DNA from: Aradus depressus
Lineage: Eukaryota; Arthropoda; Insecta; Hemiptera; Aradidae
Direction of reading: 5' to 3'
Assembly (NCBI GenBank): GCA_963662175.1
Contig: OY759220.1
Location: 46,410,136 to 46,474,135 of the forward strand
DNA length: 64,000 nucleotides
The notes under the pieces are model-generated. The model ran no database searches. It was not told where the DNA came from and worked only from the letters and a program-made list of their open reading frames with translations. A program made the position numbers and the translations under genes. How positions within the stretch are numbered: position 1 is the first letter of the stretch; every line of letters begins with the position of its first letter. Positions 21,175 to 31,678 of this stretch are shown here, piece by piece.

Positions 21175-21740
21175 TAACTTCATTTACTATCAATACGAAA
21201 GTAATGTGTCGGCTTCAGCCGTTCTCTTTGTTTCATTGTACAGAGTAATTCTTTGAGTGACTTTCTTATACACAGTAATGCCAGTATGCTATGAGGGAGG
21301 GGGAGGCATCTGTATAGAAGTAAGTGTAGTAAGAAAGTATGTTATTTATTTTTTGTTAAGAACGTAAACGTGTAGAAAAAAGTAGTTTTTCGAGGCGACA
21401 ATTTATGACAGATTTCGGCATATATCTCGCAAACCGGCTTTAAAATTGTATTTCTTAAAAAATATGTCAAATAGTATTCTCTACAACTTTTTTTTTATTT
21501 TATATTTTCGATTAAGTCATAAATAAAAGCGGTATCTTAATATACTTAGGCCCTGAAGTGAAGTTATCTTAATTTTTGTCTGATTTCAGCGAAAATATAT
21601 TCAGAGCTAAGATAACAGGTATAGTAAGTTCTAATTATATTCAAGGGAGCTTGAAACGTGGAATTCCATTGAAAACTCGATCTTGGATTTTTGCACAATA
21701 CAGATAACAATACTTCCTCATACTAAAAGTTAGAAAGTAA
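21175..21740 (+). mobile_element. Dispersed repeat D2 copy
   Basis: 21224-21295 (TTTGTTTCATTGTACAGAG ... TACACAGTAATGCCAGTAT) is the reverse complement of the segment at 5446-5515. Then, in plus order: ATATCTCGCAAACCGG, TTCTCTACAACTTTT, GATTAAGTCATAAA, GGTATCTTAATATACTTAGG, and the 3' part CTTGAAACGTGGAATTCCAT. Confidence 0.5.
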
Positions 21741-22711
21741 AGAAAAATTTTCAGCTTTAATGAATTTCGTGAATTTTGCATATATTGAAGAGAAAGGTCC
21801 CCTCTCATAACTACCGACTATAGTCCAGCGGTTATTAGGAGATAATAAAATAAGTAAACTGTAATGCCGTAGAAGCTTTGCCTAATATTTCCAAAGTTTA
21901 CTTGACCGCCCTATGGGAAAGTTTCGTGAAGCTCCGACCTGCCCCCCTCTCGACCCATCAAACTTCATTATTACTTTATCAGTGTAATGTTTCTTCCTTC
22001 CTCGAGGTCTCCCACTATGGAGGCCCAACTGATTGCCCTGAGAACGACGCCTAAGTATGAACCCCGGAAGTAGATAAATTGTATTTAGTGATTCCTAAGT
22101 CAGATTGTCTGTAGAAACCGTTGTTGACCAGGCGAAGCATCGAAGTGTCTTTTCCTACCTACTGAGCAGAAACTCGCATAGTCAGAGACGGATTAAGCCG
22201 GCTGGGACTCTCTGTCGGTAAAATTTACTGAGCCCTAAAAAACAAAGTAAAAAATAAAATCCAGTGTCTTTGCGACCTCTCAAGTTCGGCGCCATAGTTC
22301 ACCCCCTCTCTTTACCCATAAAAAAAATTATAACTGGAATTTCGGGGAACAATTAAAAAAAAATTTAACCAAAACTTCAAAATAAATTTTTGAAAATTAT
22401 TATGGATAATTTTTTAATGGATGATCAAAAATTCAAATACTCTAAATCCCATTCAAATCGGACAATGTGTTCGACAAGTGACTATGTTGGACTTGTAGAG
22501 GAGCATAACTTCTATAGGAAGGTACTATTATACTAATCCAAGTCTAATACTAATCTACCTCAGTGAAGAGTTACTACCACGGAAATTTAAGTCTCTCTCA
22601 AATTTTCTTCAAAAGTTCTTTTCCTTGATTCGGCGAAATTAAAATCCATCCTCCTCTTCTGTAACTGGGTGTGCAAACTGGAAAATGGTTTTCATCGACT
22701 TTTTTTTGTTC

Positions 22712-22803
22712 TTTTAAGGCTATCTGAGATCTGAGAACACGGAGGCGATTTAAGGCTATCTGAGAATACGGAGGCTATTTAAGACTATCTGAGAACGCGG
22801 AGG
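22712..22803 (+). repeat. Short minisatellite, about 3 units
   Basis: TTTAAGGCTATCTGAGA(A/T) and ACGGAGGC(G/T)ATTTAAG repeat three times with a unit of roughly 30 bp, followed directly by a run of about 20 A residues (22807-22826). Confidence 0.75.
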
Positions 22804-22844
22804 TCAAAAAAAAAAAAAAAAAAAAAGCTTAGAAAAATTATAGT

Positions 22845-23110
22845 TCATATAAAAAGTGCCTTAGTTTTCTCTACAACTTTTATTTGAAGAGATTTTTCAT
22901 TAGGTCATAAATATAAGCAGTATCTTGAAAAATACTAAGTAATGTTTTTGGCTAAGATCTAAGTTAGCTTCTGTGGCTTCTTGATTTCAAATTTAAGTAG
23001 AGCGCACACTAAATTCCACACACACACACAGACAGACATAATCGCTAAAGTGGTCAAAACACCTTGAAACGAAAAATTCGTTGAAATCATACTTATCGTT
23101 AAATAATATT
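22845..23110 (+). mobile_element. Dispersed repeat D2, 3' half
   Basis: TTCTCTACAACTTTTATTTG, CATTAGGTCATAAATATAAG, CAGTATCTTGAAAAATACT, TAAGTTAGCTTCTGTGGC, CA microsatellite with GACAGACATAATCGC, GTGGTCAAAACACCTTGAAA. Confidence 0.55.
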
Positions 23111-23237
23111 TCCCTGTTGTGCAGTTGGGAGTGTGTTGACGATTGCACTTAAGAATCTCGAGAAATAATCTTCGAACAAAAGATAAATGTTAGAGTAAAG
23201 AAAAGAGTAAAGAGGGTGAGGGGAAGGGAAAGAGGGT

Positions 23238-23255
23238 GGGGGGGGGGGGGGGGGG
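23238..23255. repeat. poly(G) run, 18 nt
   Basis: In a G-rich stretch beginning about 23215; complementary C-rich words follow at 23290-23302. Confidence 0.9.
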
Positions 23256-23490
23256 CAGCGCTCTATCGGTCGATTTCCCTGAAAATTGCCCCCCCTCCCC
23301 CCCCGTGGCTCGGACCGGGTGAAAATATCAAAGAAAATGGGTCCTTAATCGGACTCATATATAAGGGGTGGGTAACTGACCGTGGAGTGACGTCACGGGT
23401 AATGGCCGCTAAAGCCTTTCATTTATCAAAAACAGAGGGGGTGGCTTTCCCGGCTTTTCTCTCATTTTCCGCCCCGTCTCTAGGTAGGAC
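23256..23490. promoter_or_regulatory. GC-richer island with a palindromic CRE (candidate cis-element)
   Basis: TGACGTCA at 23388-23395 is a perfect cAMP-response (CREB/ATF-type) palindrome. ATATATAAGG lies 30 bp before it, and AATGGCCGC and TTTATC lie just after. The overlapping 158-codon frame has no family resemblance and starts in low-complexity G-rich sequence, so I prefer non-coding. Confidence 0.3.
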
Positions 23491-24017
23491 CTTAATTTTT
23501 TTTCTGCGAACCCTCACAAGAAACCTCATAACTGACTCAACCCACTTAGCTCCAGATCTGTCCTTAGCTCAACTTCCTTCTCGTCTCCTCTTCACACAAC
23601 TATCTTATTTTTTTTCTTCTCTCTCTTGCCTCACTCTGTCTATTAGAGTTTTGAAATTTAAATATATATTTTTAATTTTCCGACTAGTTTAGTTACATTT
23701 TTGACTGTTTCTATTAAAAAAGAAATAAACTTTTGTATGATATCATTTGCACAATTGTGACCATCGTCGTGCGCAAGTTTCTACTCCTGAGGGATGTACA
23801 GCATGTACGAAGGTTTGTCAATTAATATTTTGAAAATGAATAACTCATAATGGAATTATTTTCTTTCAAGCACTTCCACATTTCTTGAACAGTAGAAACT
23901 ATAAGAAAATTTAAACTTCAAGTAAAAATATTTATGTTAAAGGAAATCCTCTTTTCGGAAAAGAAATTTTCTTCTCATTCTTCAAAAATAGTGAAATAAC
24001 CATAATTTCATTTTAAT

Positions 24018-24484
24018 TTTTTTGGCAGAGTTACTCCACAGATATCCTCTCAAAGATCTGTCGAATCCACGTTTTATCAACATTTTTTTGGCAGAGTTAC
24101 TCCACAGATATCCTCTCAAAGATCTGTCGAATCCACGTTTTATCAACATTTTTTTGGCAGAGTTACTCCACAGATATCCTCTCAAAGATCTGTCGAATCC
24201 ACGTTTTATCAACATTTTTTTGGCAGAGTTACTCCACAGATATCCTCTCAAAGATCTGTCGAATCCACGTTTTATCAACATTTTTTTGGCAGAGTTACTC
24301 CACAGATATCCTCTCAAAGATCTGTCGAATCCACGTTTTATCAACATTTTTTTGGCAGAGTTACTCCACAGATATCCTCTCAAAGATCTGTCGAATCCAC
24401 GTTTTATCAACATTTTTTTGGCAGAGTTACTCCACAGATATCCTCTCAAAGATCTGTCGAATCCACGTTTTATCAACATTCTTT
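24018..24484 (+). repeat. 66-bp satellite, 7 identical copies
   Basis: GGCAGAGTTACTCCACAGAT recurs every 66 bp from 24024, with no substitutions visible until the last copy's edge. Because 66 is a multiple of three, a 22-residue repeat is open on both strands (167 and 165 codons). I regard both frames as by-products. Homogeneity implies very recent expansion or conversion. Confidence 0.95.
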
Positions 24485-24629
24485 ATTATTTATTTTTCTT
24501 GTTTTTCTCTTTTATGTATTTTTAATAGTATTTTATCTATTTCCTTCATTTATTTATAAATATATATTTTATAATTGTTACTGTTATTCTGTTTTTTTTT
24601 TCTCTTTTCTATATTTCGCACATTGTGAC

Positions 24630-24662
24630 CTGAGGAAGGGACATGAGAACGCCCCGAAATGT
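24630..24662 (+). other. Hammerhead-like core (candidate)
   Basis: CTGAGGA at 24630-24636, then A, a GGG...CCC stem region, and GAAA at 24656-24659 followed by TGTCATG. GTGACCTGAGGAAGGGACAT is shared almost exactly with 34881-34901, so both belong to one dispersed family. Confidence 0.35.
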
Positions 24663-24943
24663 CATGAAAAAGACACTTCCGGAAAAGTTACTATAAATTA
24701 TTATCCTAATTTAATTTAATTAATTTAAAAAATGTATCTACTGTATTTATTATATACTTTATCTACTGTATAATAATAATATCTGTATAATAATAATATC
24801 TGTATAATATCTGTTTAAGTATCTAATCTATAAGCTATCTTAGTATACACATTCTTATGACGTATCCTATTACCATTTTATGGTTTAACGGAAATAAATA
24901 TTATTATTTTTAATAAAAAATATGGACTGCTATAAAAATATAC

Positions 24944-25030
24944 AGTAAAACCTCACCCTACTGACACCTCTTTTAACGGTAAATATCCTTAGGTCCCCGC
25001 CTGAGTTTTATGAAAATAATGTATTTAGTT
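24944..25030 (+). mobile_element. Possible mariner/pogo-type transposon end
   Basis: ACAGTAAAACCTCACCCTAC followed by TGACACCTCTTTTAACGG resembles the left end of pogo/Tigger-type elements (CAGT.AAACCTC...). No matching right end was found, so this is a fragment. Confidence 0.35.
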
Positions 25031-25458
25031 GTAGCATCTCTATTGGATGGACACGGACAACAAACCTTACCTCCCATCAAAATTCTTACCTTATAGCCTG
25101 ACCGAGAAAGAAACCTTAGCGCATAAAACTGACTAAAATGTTTATACTAAGAAGAGAACTTAACTAAAATTAAAAGATCTGTAGCCTGGGTACATTGGAG
25201 CTTTATTTGTTCTGACTTTCAACAGATAGAGCTCTCTGTTCACAAAGAACGTGAACTTCAGGTCGGGATATACTGCCACAGTTTCATCTGCAATGAGCCT
25301 TGACTAGATGCTTAATATTCGCTAATACCCTTGCGTAAGCAATGGGGAATGTTTGCCTTCTAAATTCACACATGAGCTCAACGCTGGACTAGAGCGCAAT
25401 TTTATTTATTTATATATTTCCTATAAATAAAAAATTAACGTAATATCGAGTTAGTTGA

Positions 25459-25478
25459 GGGGGGGGGGGGGGGGGGGG
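25459..25478. repeat. poly(G) run, 20 nt
   Basis: Follows TTAGTTGA and precedes a GC-richer island. Confidence 0.95.
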
Positions 25479-25740
25479 TATAATGATGGATGGGGCCAGC
25501 GGAGCGTTGGCTAACTTTAAAGAGGTCCTACCTTGGCCTCCTATTATATCAAGACTTATGCCCCCCTAATCCTTGGATCTGGGACGTCCGAGCCCCCCCA
25601 AAATGGCCGACCTCTGTAATAACCTTTCGTGGGGATCAACCAGCTCCCCATCTCTGTAATATTCCCATCACCCATCCCCGCTAAACACTCTACCAAAGCC
25701 TCTCTCAACCTCATTGCCCACTATAGGACCCGAGACAATT
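25479..25740. other. GC-richer island, no gene
   Basis: About 250 bp less AT-rich than its surroundings, with CCTAATCC and AAAATGGCCGAC. Could be regulatory, but motif support is thin. The 64-codon frame has no resemblance. Confidence 0.2.
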
Positions 25741-26069
25741 TTTCTAGTACTGGATAATCTATATTATAAAAAAAAAAAAATAGGACGGGTAAATCCTCTT
25801 CTCTTGAGCTTTTTCAGAAAATAGACGCCTTCTAACTTGTTTTCATATAAGCTGCAAGATGGCTACTCGAAAACATTGATTATTATTATTGGTCATATTT
25901 AAACATAAAATATTTACTCTCATTTCAGTTAGTAGTTAAATGAATTGAGTAGTCATTGTAGAGAAATATTGGTAATACTGTAACAAAAGTCTGCAGTCTG
26001 CTAATGGAACTGTAGACATGTTTGTGTATTTATTTTTATTGTTTTTTTTTCAGTTTTAAGAAATAATAA

Positions 26070-26400
26070 TGAATTTATGTAATTGGTCAATCATTCGATG
26101 TCGTGTTTTCCCCGGAACTTGATGTTTTCCGATCCCTCCGGGAATGATGAGGGTAGGAAAACATGAAATTTTCGTGAAAACTCCACTTCGAATTTCTGAC
26201 TTTAAATGTGTGTATCCAGAACCCCATAAGGATGACATCTGTTAGTGTTCAGCTAAATCGGCCGAAGGGAAGGGGGGATTAAGTAAGGGGCTTAACAGAA
26301 AAAACTCAAATAACTGCCGATGTAATGTATAGACATAATATTTAGTACGAGGATTCAGATGTCCCCTATTTAAGTCAACTATTGATTATAGTCCAAATGG
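26070..26400 (+). mobile_element. D1 copy with back-to-back head hairpin
   Basis: Head at 26078-26130 (TTTATGTAATTGGTCAATCA, TTCGATGTCGTG, GATGTTTTCCGA) is followed after about 20 bp by its reverse complement at 26155-26200 (GGAAAACATGAAATTTTCGT, GAAAACTCCACTTCGAATTT). Then come the usual CAGAACCCCATAAGGATG, TTCAGCTAAATCGGCCGAAG and GTCAACTATTGATT blocks. The hairpin shows that D1 ends are inverted repeats. Confidence 0.65.
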
Positions 26401-26940
26401 TATCTTGGTTTTGGAGGTTGACCGCAGAGTCGGTGGATCGCTCGTGTCAGGAGCGTAATGTTATGCAGATTGTCTGTTCCAGATTCTATTGCTTTTAATA
26501 GCAATGGACCAGAAACCATAAACTTTCAATGTTATATAGATATTTTCTCCTCGATGTTATCGCGTTATTTATATTCCTGATAGGAGTACCGATATATCGT
26601 TAATGTGATACTTTTGTGTTTTGTGTATCTCTGACCCTAGGCCTCCACAGGTTGAGCGGGTCACGGCACCTCATGTAGCACCTGTGGATTACCCTCCAAA
26701 TAGCCCTTCAACACCTCAACCACCCCCTTTGCTGCCCCACAGAGATGATCGGCTCTGTATCGATTCTTCTACATGCTATTCGACCAATCTACATCAAATA
26801 ATAATTCGGTCGGAATAAAAAAAATACATCTATCATCATCGACAATGTATTTCCTCTGAATAAATTTAGTTTTCGCTCTCCCTCCAAGACGAGAGGTTAT
26901 CCGAAACTTGACTTTAATTGCAAATTATATTATAAATCGG
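26401..26940. other. No gene recognised
   Basis: Frame 26621-26818 (Pro-rich, 65 codons) starts without ATG and matches nothing I know. Confidence 0.35.
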
Positions 26941-26949
26941 TGAGAAATT

Positions 26950-27145
26950 TGGAGTTGAGTTATCACCGGAATTTCATGCTTTAATCTACTGATTTTATAA
27001 ATGAAAATGAAATTCTGTATTTGTGAATAGGATAACTCTTGATAAAATAAAAGTATCGCCCTGAAATAAGTATATCCAGAACCCTATAAGGACGATACCT
27101 ATTTTCTGCCAAATTGGCCAAAGGAAGCGGGAGGCTTAACTCAAT
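26950..27145 (+). mobile_element. D1 fragment
   Basis: TTGAGTTATCACCGGAATTT, GGATAACTCTTGATAAAATA, CAGAACCCTATAAGGACG, CCAAATTGGCCAAAGGAAG. Confidence 0.5.
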
Positions 27146-27299
27146 AAATAAAAGTTATAGAAATAAATTTGAAAGAGGGGAGGTAGTCATCAGTAAAAAT
27201 AAGGTTGGTATCAGAAAGTCCTGTGTTGGCCACAACCGATTAACTTATTTATTATTATTATTAAATAGAATATCTAATAAAAACCAGGCAAATAGTTAA

Positions 27300-28140
27300 T
27301 ATTCGCAGTTATTTGTAAAGTTTTAATCCAAAGATTCCAGTTTGATAAATAAAATTCAATAAATGTTGAATAATAATTTTATAAAAATTTCATCTATGGA
27401 ATTTAAAATTGAAACCATGTACTGAATGAGCATTAACCTATAATTTTTAATGTTGTTTTGATTCCTGGTAAGCCTTTCAATGTATATAATATATATGTAT
27501 CGTGGCTACGCTCCTAAACCCAAACATCCATAATTCCTTCCATGTGTTTACTCGTTCCGAAGAGAGAAGTGTTGAACCATCTCCAGCTGGGTAGCAGAGA
27601 GGTACCGTTCTTGTGTTCCATCTCGGGGAGGCGGCCCCGGACCTCCAACAGCCTTATCCTATGGAAATCCTCCCCCCATAGGGCATGATTCCAGCCTGAT
27701 GAAAAATGACCCCCCCTCCAACACGGTGCTATCCAGGAGTGTGGGTGTGTGTGTGTGTTGCAGAAGGGAGGCTAAAGGCGCGTTTAGCCTCAGCCAAGAT
27801 TATGCCAAGTAAATTGAATTTCGACCCGTTCTCTTGGTTTCTCCCTTTATATTTTCTCCGGCAGAACACCGCCCTTAGTACATGTCCCACTCCAACTGTC
27901 GACCTGAGCTCCCACACAACAGCCCTTCATTAATACACATCCGAGAGCCTTGTCAAAAATGTTTTAAAAAAAAATAGTCCATTCATCCGGTAGATAATCA
28001 CCAACAATGTACCTCCACAACTCTAACTAACTGTAATACACTATGTTTCAGCTCTCCCGCTCACTTGTGGTCCATATAAGCCAATATCTTAGCATCCTCT
28101 TTAGAGGAGCCATGTTTGTGCAAGGGACGACTAGCCCCGG
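27300..28140. other. No gene recognised; short (GT)n
   Basis: Contains a GTGTGTGTGTGTGT tract at about 27742-27756 and a GC-richer patch 27560-27930. No coding or RNA gene supported. Confidence 0.4.
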
Positions 28141-28144
28141 TCGG

Positions 28145-28470
28145 TGAATCACCGATAACGTACTTCCCCAGCCCGAATTAATCATTTTTTTACAATCTTT
28201 CTCTAAAACCAATCGATCGCTTTGGCTAAAGGTCGATTTACACTTACACAGGTCCTCATACTAAATTTCGTGTCGTTACATTCATTACCTCGTCAGTTAT
28301 AAAACTTTTTCTGGAACTACCCCCTCCTTCTTTAACCGATTTGGATTTTTTCCCATTTTTGAAAATGAAAACATGAATGAAAACTTGAAATTCCAGTGAA
28401 AACTCATCATCAAATTTCTGACCGATGATATATCATCCTCTAAACTTCGTATAGCTGGGCAAGTAAAGGA
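28145..28470 (-). mobile_element. D1 copy, minus strand
   Basis: GGTGAATCACCGATAACGTA and CTTCCCCAGCCCGAATTAAT are the tail in reverse; AACCAATCGATCGCTTTGGC precedes GTCGATTTACACTTAC. 28380-28460 (ATTCCAGTGAAAACTCATCA, ACTTCGTATAGCTGGG) is the inverted head. Confidence 0.6.
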
Positions 28471-28784
28471 GTACGATTTGTCGAAGTCATTAATTGATTA
28501 TTACTTCTTGAGTTATGGAAAATGAATTTCTGAGATAGATTTTCTGAGATACAAGATAGATTTCGGAAAGCCTTTAACAAATTCGCGGATGCGATATGTT
28601 GGGAGCCTAGCCTTTCCTAATTTTACGATGTAGCAGCGGTGTAATTCGTTTTTGAGTGCGAAATCTGTAGGTTTTTATAAATCGCCAAATAATTGCTAAG
28701 GGTCTGAAACAGGCGAAAAAAAACAAAAAAAAAAAATCTGCTTTACATGAATGTCAATATCTTATCAGTTTGTTGGAATGTGTA

Positions 28785-29160
28785 AGTTATGTAATCAGTC
28801 AAAAATTCGATGTTGTGTTTTCATCGGAATTTTACCTTCTTCGGCCCCTGATCCTAAAACTTTCTGTGTGTGAGTGAGTGTCTGTGAACATGATTACTAC
28901 CAATGGATTGAATATATTCATCCAAGCATTTACATGTTTCCAGAACTCCATAGGAATGACGAAACCTGTAGATTTTCAAGCCAAATTCAACTCAAAAACT
29001 CTCTAACTGTCCGTGTATCAACAGGTTTAGTATGTTTCAGAAGTTGCTGAGTGACACCAATTGATTCAATCAAAAGGTGTGTCAGAGGGAGAGAGAAAAC
29101 TAAGTTGGTAATTCCCTTTGGGGAAGTACTTTGCTTGTGATTCACTTATGATTTTTTAAA
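28785..29160 (+). mobile_element. D1 copy
   Basis: AAGTTATGTAATCAGTCAAA, TTCGATGTTGTGTTTTCATC, CGGCCCCTGATCC, CTGTGAACATGATTACTACC, CAGAACTCCATAGGAATGAC, then tail TTGGGGAAGTACTTTGC and TGATTCACTTATGATTTTT. Confidence 0.65.
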
Positions 29161-29582
29161 AATATTTTTATAAATCTACATCCATAAAGTACTGACAAAA
29201 AGAAAAAAAAAACACAAAAACCATGAGTTCGCGTCCTTGGAGGTGAATAAACTCAGCCTTTTAACGCGAGGCTGTAAATGTTATCGCGAAAGGCGTTAAA
29301 AATGTTGTAAGGTATGACAGAGATGAGCCAACATATATGTAATGAAGCTTTTTTTACTGTTCTGTAGGTCGAAGGTCATGTATGACGTCTGTTAACTATG
29401 TATGCGCTCTCGCTATAAACCCCTTCTTCTCTCTCTTACGTATAGGCTCATGAATCCACAACAGAAATGTCTTATTTTATTATTCGTTTTGTCGAGAGTT
29501 ATTTTAAAGTTAAGCTTCCTCTTTAACACCCTTATAGTCGATTTGATTGAAAATCAATAAGTGATACTCTAGGAGGTCAGAA

Positions 29583-29832
29583 TATATGGATATACATTGT
29601 GTCCACTGACGCACAGATATATGGACATACATTGTGTCCACTGACGCACAGATATATGGACATACATTGTGTCCACTGACGCACAGATATATGGACATAC
29701 ATTGTGTCCACTGACGCACAGATATATGGATATATATTATGTCCACTGACGCACAGATATATGGATATACATAGTGTCCACTGACGCATAGATATACGGA
29801 CATACATTGTATCCACTGACGCACAGATATAA
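29583..29832 (+). repeat. 35-bp minisatellite, 7 copies
   Basis: TATATGGACATACATTGTGT then CCACTGACGCACAGA, period 35 from 29583. A few copies vary (GGATAT, TATTATG, TAGTGTCC). Minus frames of 87 and 108 codons show a 35-residue super-period, an artefact. Confidence 0.93.
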
Positions 29833-30039
29833 ACACGCATTGTTTTCCTACCTATTGGCTGGAAAAGTGAAAGCCACAGCTTTCTAAACTTTGCATTTCG
29901 TTCGGGTTCATTAGTTATATCCGCTTTAGTCGAAACTCTGGTTCTTGCAGAAAAATATTGTCAAAAAATAAGACTTTTAAAGGGTTGGACAAAAGCTCAC
30001 CTCTAGATCGGTATGAGAAATAAGGGCGGTTTTAGGGGG

Positions 30040-30335
30040 GAGGGAAGGGACGAGGAGCCCCAAAAGAGATAAGTTTGGATCAATACCAATTACAAGGCGG
30101 ATTATTCAGGGCCCCCCGCCGCCAAGATGGCCGCCTTATCTCACCCCCCCCCCTTCTCACCCACACACCAACGCTGTATTTCTCCTTCCGAACCATTAAC
30201 TATTTACCCGTGAAAGATAAGCCCAGGGAGGGGACAAATTGCAGTAGCGGACATGCGGGCATCAACACCCCGCCGGACAACATGAGTGGGGGACAAAACA
30301 GGATTGGACCAATAAAACAGAATCAGGAATGAAAA
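30040..30335. promoter_or_regulatory. GC-richer island with GATAAG and ATGGCCGCC motifs (candidate)
   Basis: AGATAAG near 30067, CCTTATCTC near 30133 and AGATAAG near 30215 give three GATA-factor cores in 150 bp. CAAGATGGCCGCC at 30123-30135 resembles a YY1/Pho site, and ATTGGACCAATAAAA at 30304 carries inverted CCAAT boxes. It sits about 230 bp left of the 47-bp ATGGCGGC array. Function is inferred from motif density only. The 85-codon frame has no protein resemblance. Confidence 0.35.
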
Positions 30336-30565
30336 CATTCAACCAATTCATTAGCTCATCCCTCCTCTTCTAGCTCCCAATTGTATTCCTCCTTTCAGAT
30401 TCTCAACGATTCATCATTCCCACTGCTTTAATCTAAATTAGTTGCACCAATTCAATGACACTAACACATAATGCACAAGTCTCCTCATCATTATGTCAAT
30501 CTTCTCCAAGAGGCTTATTCATTAATTTGTTCAAAAAAAATAATAAATTAAAGGAAAACTGCAGA

Positions 30566-30988
30566 ACTACAAAATGGCGGCAACTTGTGAGAGCTTTCAG
30601 AGAGAGAACCAAACTACAAAATGGCGGCAACTTGTGAGAGCTTTCAGAGAGAGAACCAAACTACAAAATGGCGGCAACTTGTGAGAGCTTTCAGAGAGAG
30701 AACCAAACTACAAAATGGCGGCAACTTGTGAGAGCTTTCAGAGAGAGAACCAAACTACAAAATGGCGGCAACTTGTGAGAGCTTTCAGAGAGAGAACCAA
30801 ACTACAAAATGGCGGCAACTTGTGAGAGCTTTCAGAGAGAGAACCAAACTACAAAATGGCGGCAACTTGTGAGAGCTTTCAGAGAGAGAACCAAACTACA
30901 AAATGGCGGCAACTTGTGAGAGCTTTCAGAGAGAGAACCAAACTACAAAATGGCGGCAACTTGTGAGAGCTTTCAGAGAGAGAACCAA
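30566..30988 (+). repeat. 47-bp satellite, 9 copies, each with an AAAATGGCGGC site
   Basis: ATGGCGG recurs at 30574, 30621, 30668, 30715, 30762, 30809, 30856, 30903 and 30950, exactly every 47 bp, and the copies look identical. Every unit contains CAAAATGGCGGC, matching the known YY1 consensus (AAnATGGCGGC), whose reverse complement contains the Pho/YY1 core GCCAT. The unit also has a GAGAGAG run, the GAGA-factor motif (GAGAG). It could be a Polycomb/YY1-type regulatory array or simply a satellite. Confidence 0.95.
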
Positions 30989-30999
30989 AAGTTAGTTGA

Positions 31000-31678
31000 C
31001 CAGTACGGGCAAGTACAATACCAGGCATTCAGATTTTTCTTTCTTAAAATCCGGGAAAATAAATAAAATCACAACCGGAAAAATGAAAAACTTTCCCTTG
31101 GTAATGATGCTAGTTTACTGCTCTCCCCGAGAGGAAAACTTTATTAACAAAAAAGAAAAAAAGTGAAAAAATAAAAACGGAAAAGAAAAATTAAATTATA
31201 TAACCAGCTTAATGAAAATTCAAGAGGTAGTTATTATCCTTATTATCCTCTTAAAAAACAAAATTATCTTGTTTTAATTAGGCGGGGTTAGAGGGTTAGG
31301 GAGGGGAGGGTTTGGACAAAAAAAAGAGGTTTTGTAAAACAATCTCGTTATACCGGTTAGAGTGGTTCAGGGGAGGGGAGGGGAGGGCTTAAGTCTTTAA
31401 TTAGTCCTCTTCCTTTTTTACTTTTTTTTGTTGTTGGTGACCCTGTAAATTAATTTTCTTCTTGTGCGGTTCTGGTTTCGGTTTTCGCCTGAAGGTGGCA
31501 TCTTAATCTATTTTAACTGCCTTTTTTTTTTTGTAACTTTTTTCTTCCTTTGAAGACTGAACCCTCTGATTTCGCTGACATGAGGTTAAGTCGCTAAGAC
31601 CTCCAATTGATCCTCCCACAGGAGGAAAGCTTCTATCCACCATTTTTCTCGTACATTCGAAGCTCTTAGCCCCACTTC
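31000..31678. other. No gene recognised
   Basis: A/T-rich homopolymer-rich DNA, with GTTAGAG(G)G and GGGGAGGGGAGGGG patches at 31288-31310 and 31370-31390. Confidence 0.4.

Noticed and set aside
24022..24525. 167- and 165-codon repeat proteins on opposite strands
   Set aside because: Explained by a 66-bp satellite without stops; both strands are equally open.
30566..30988. CRISPR-like array
   Set aside because: Identical 47-bp units leave no variable spacers.
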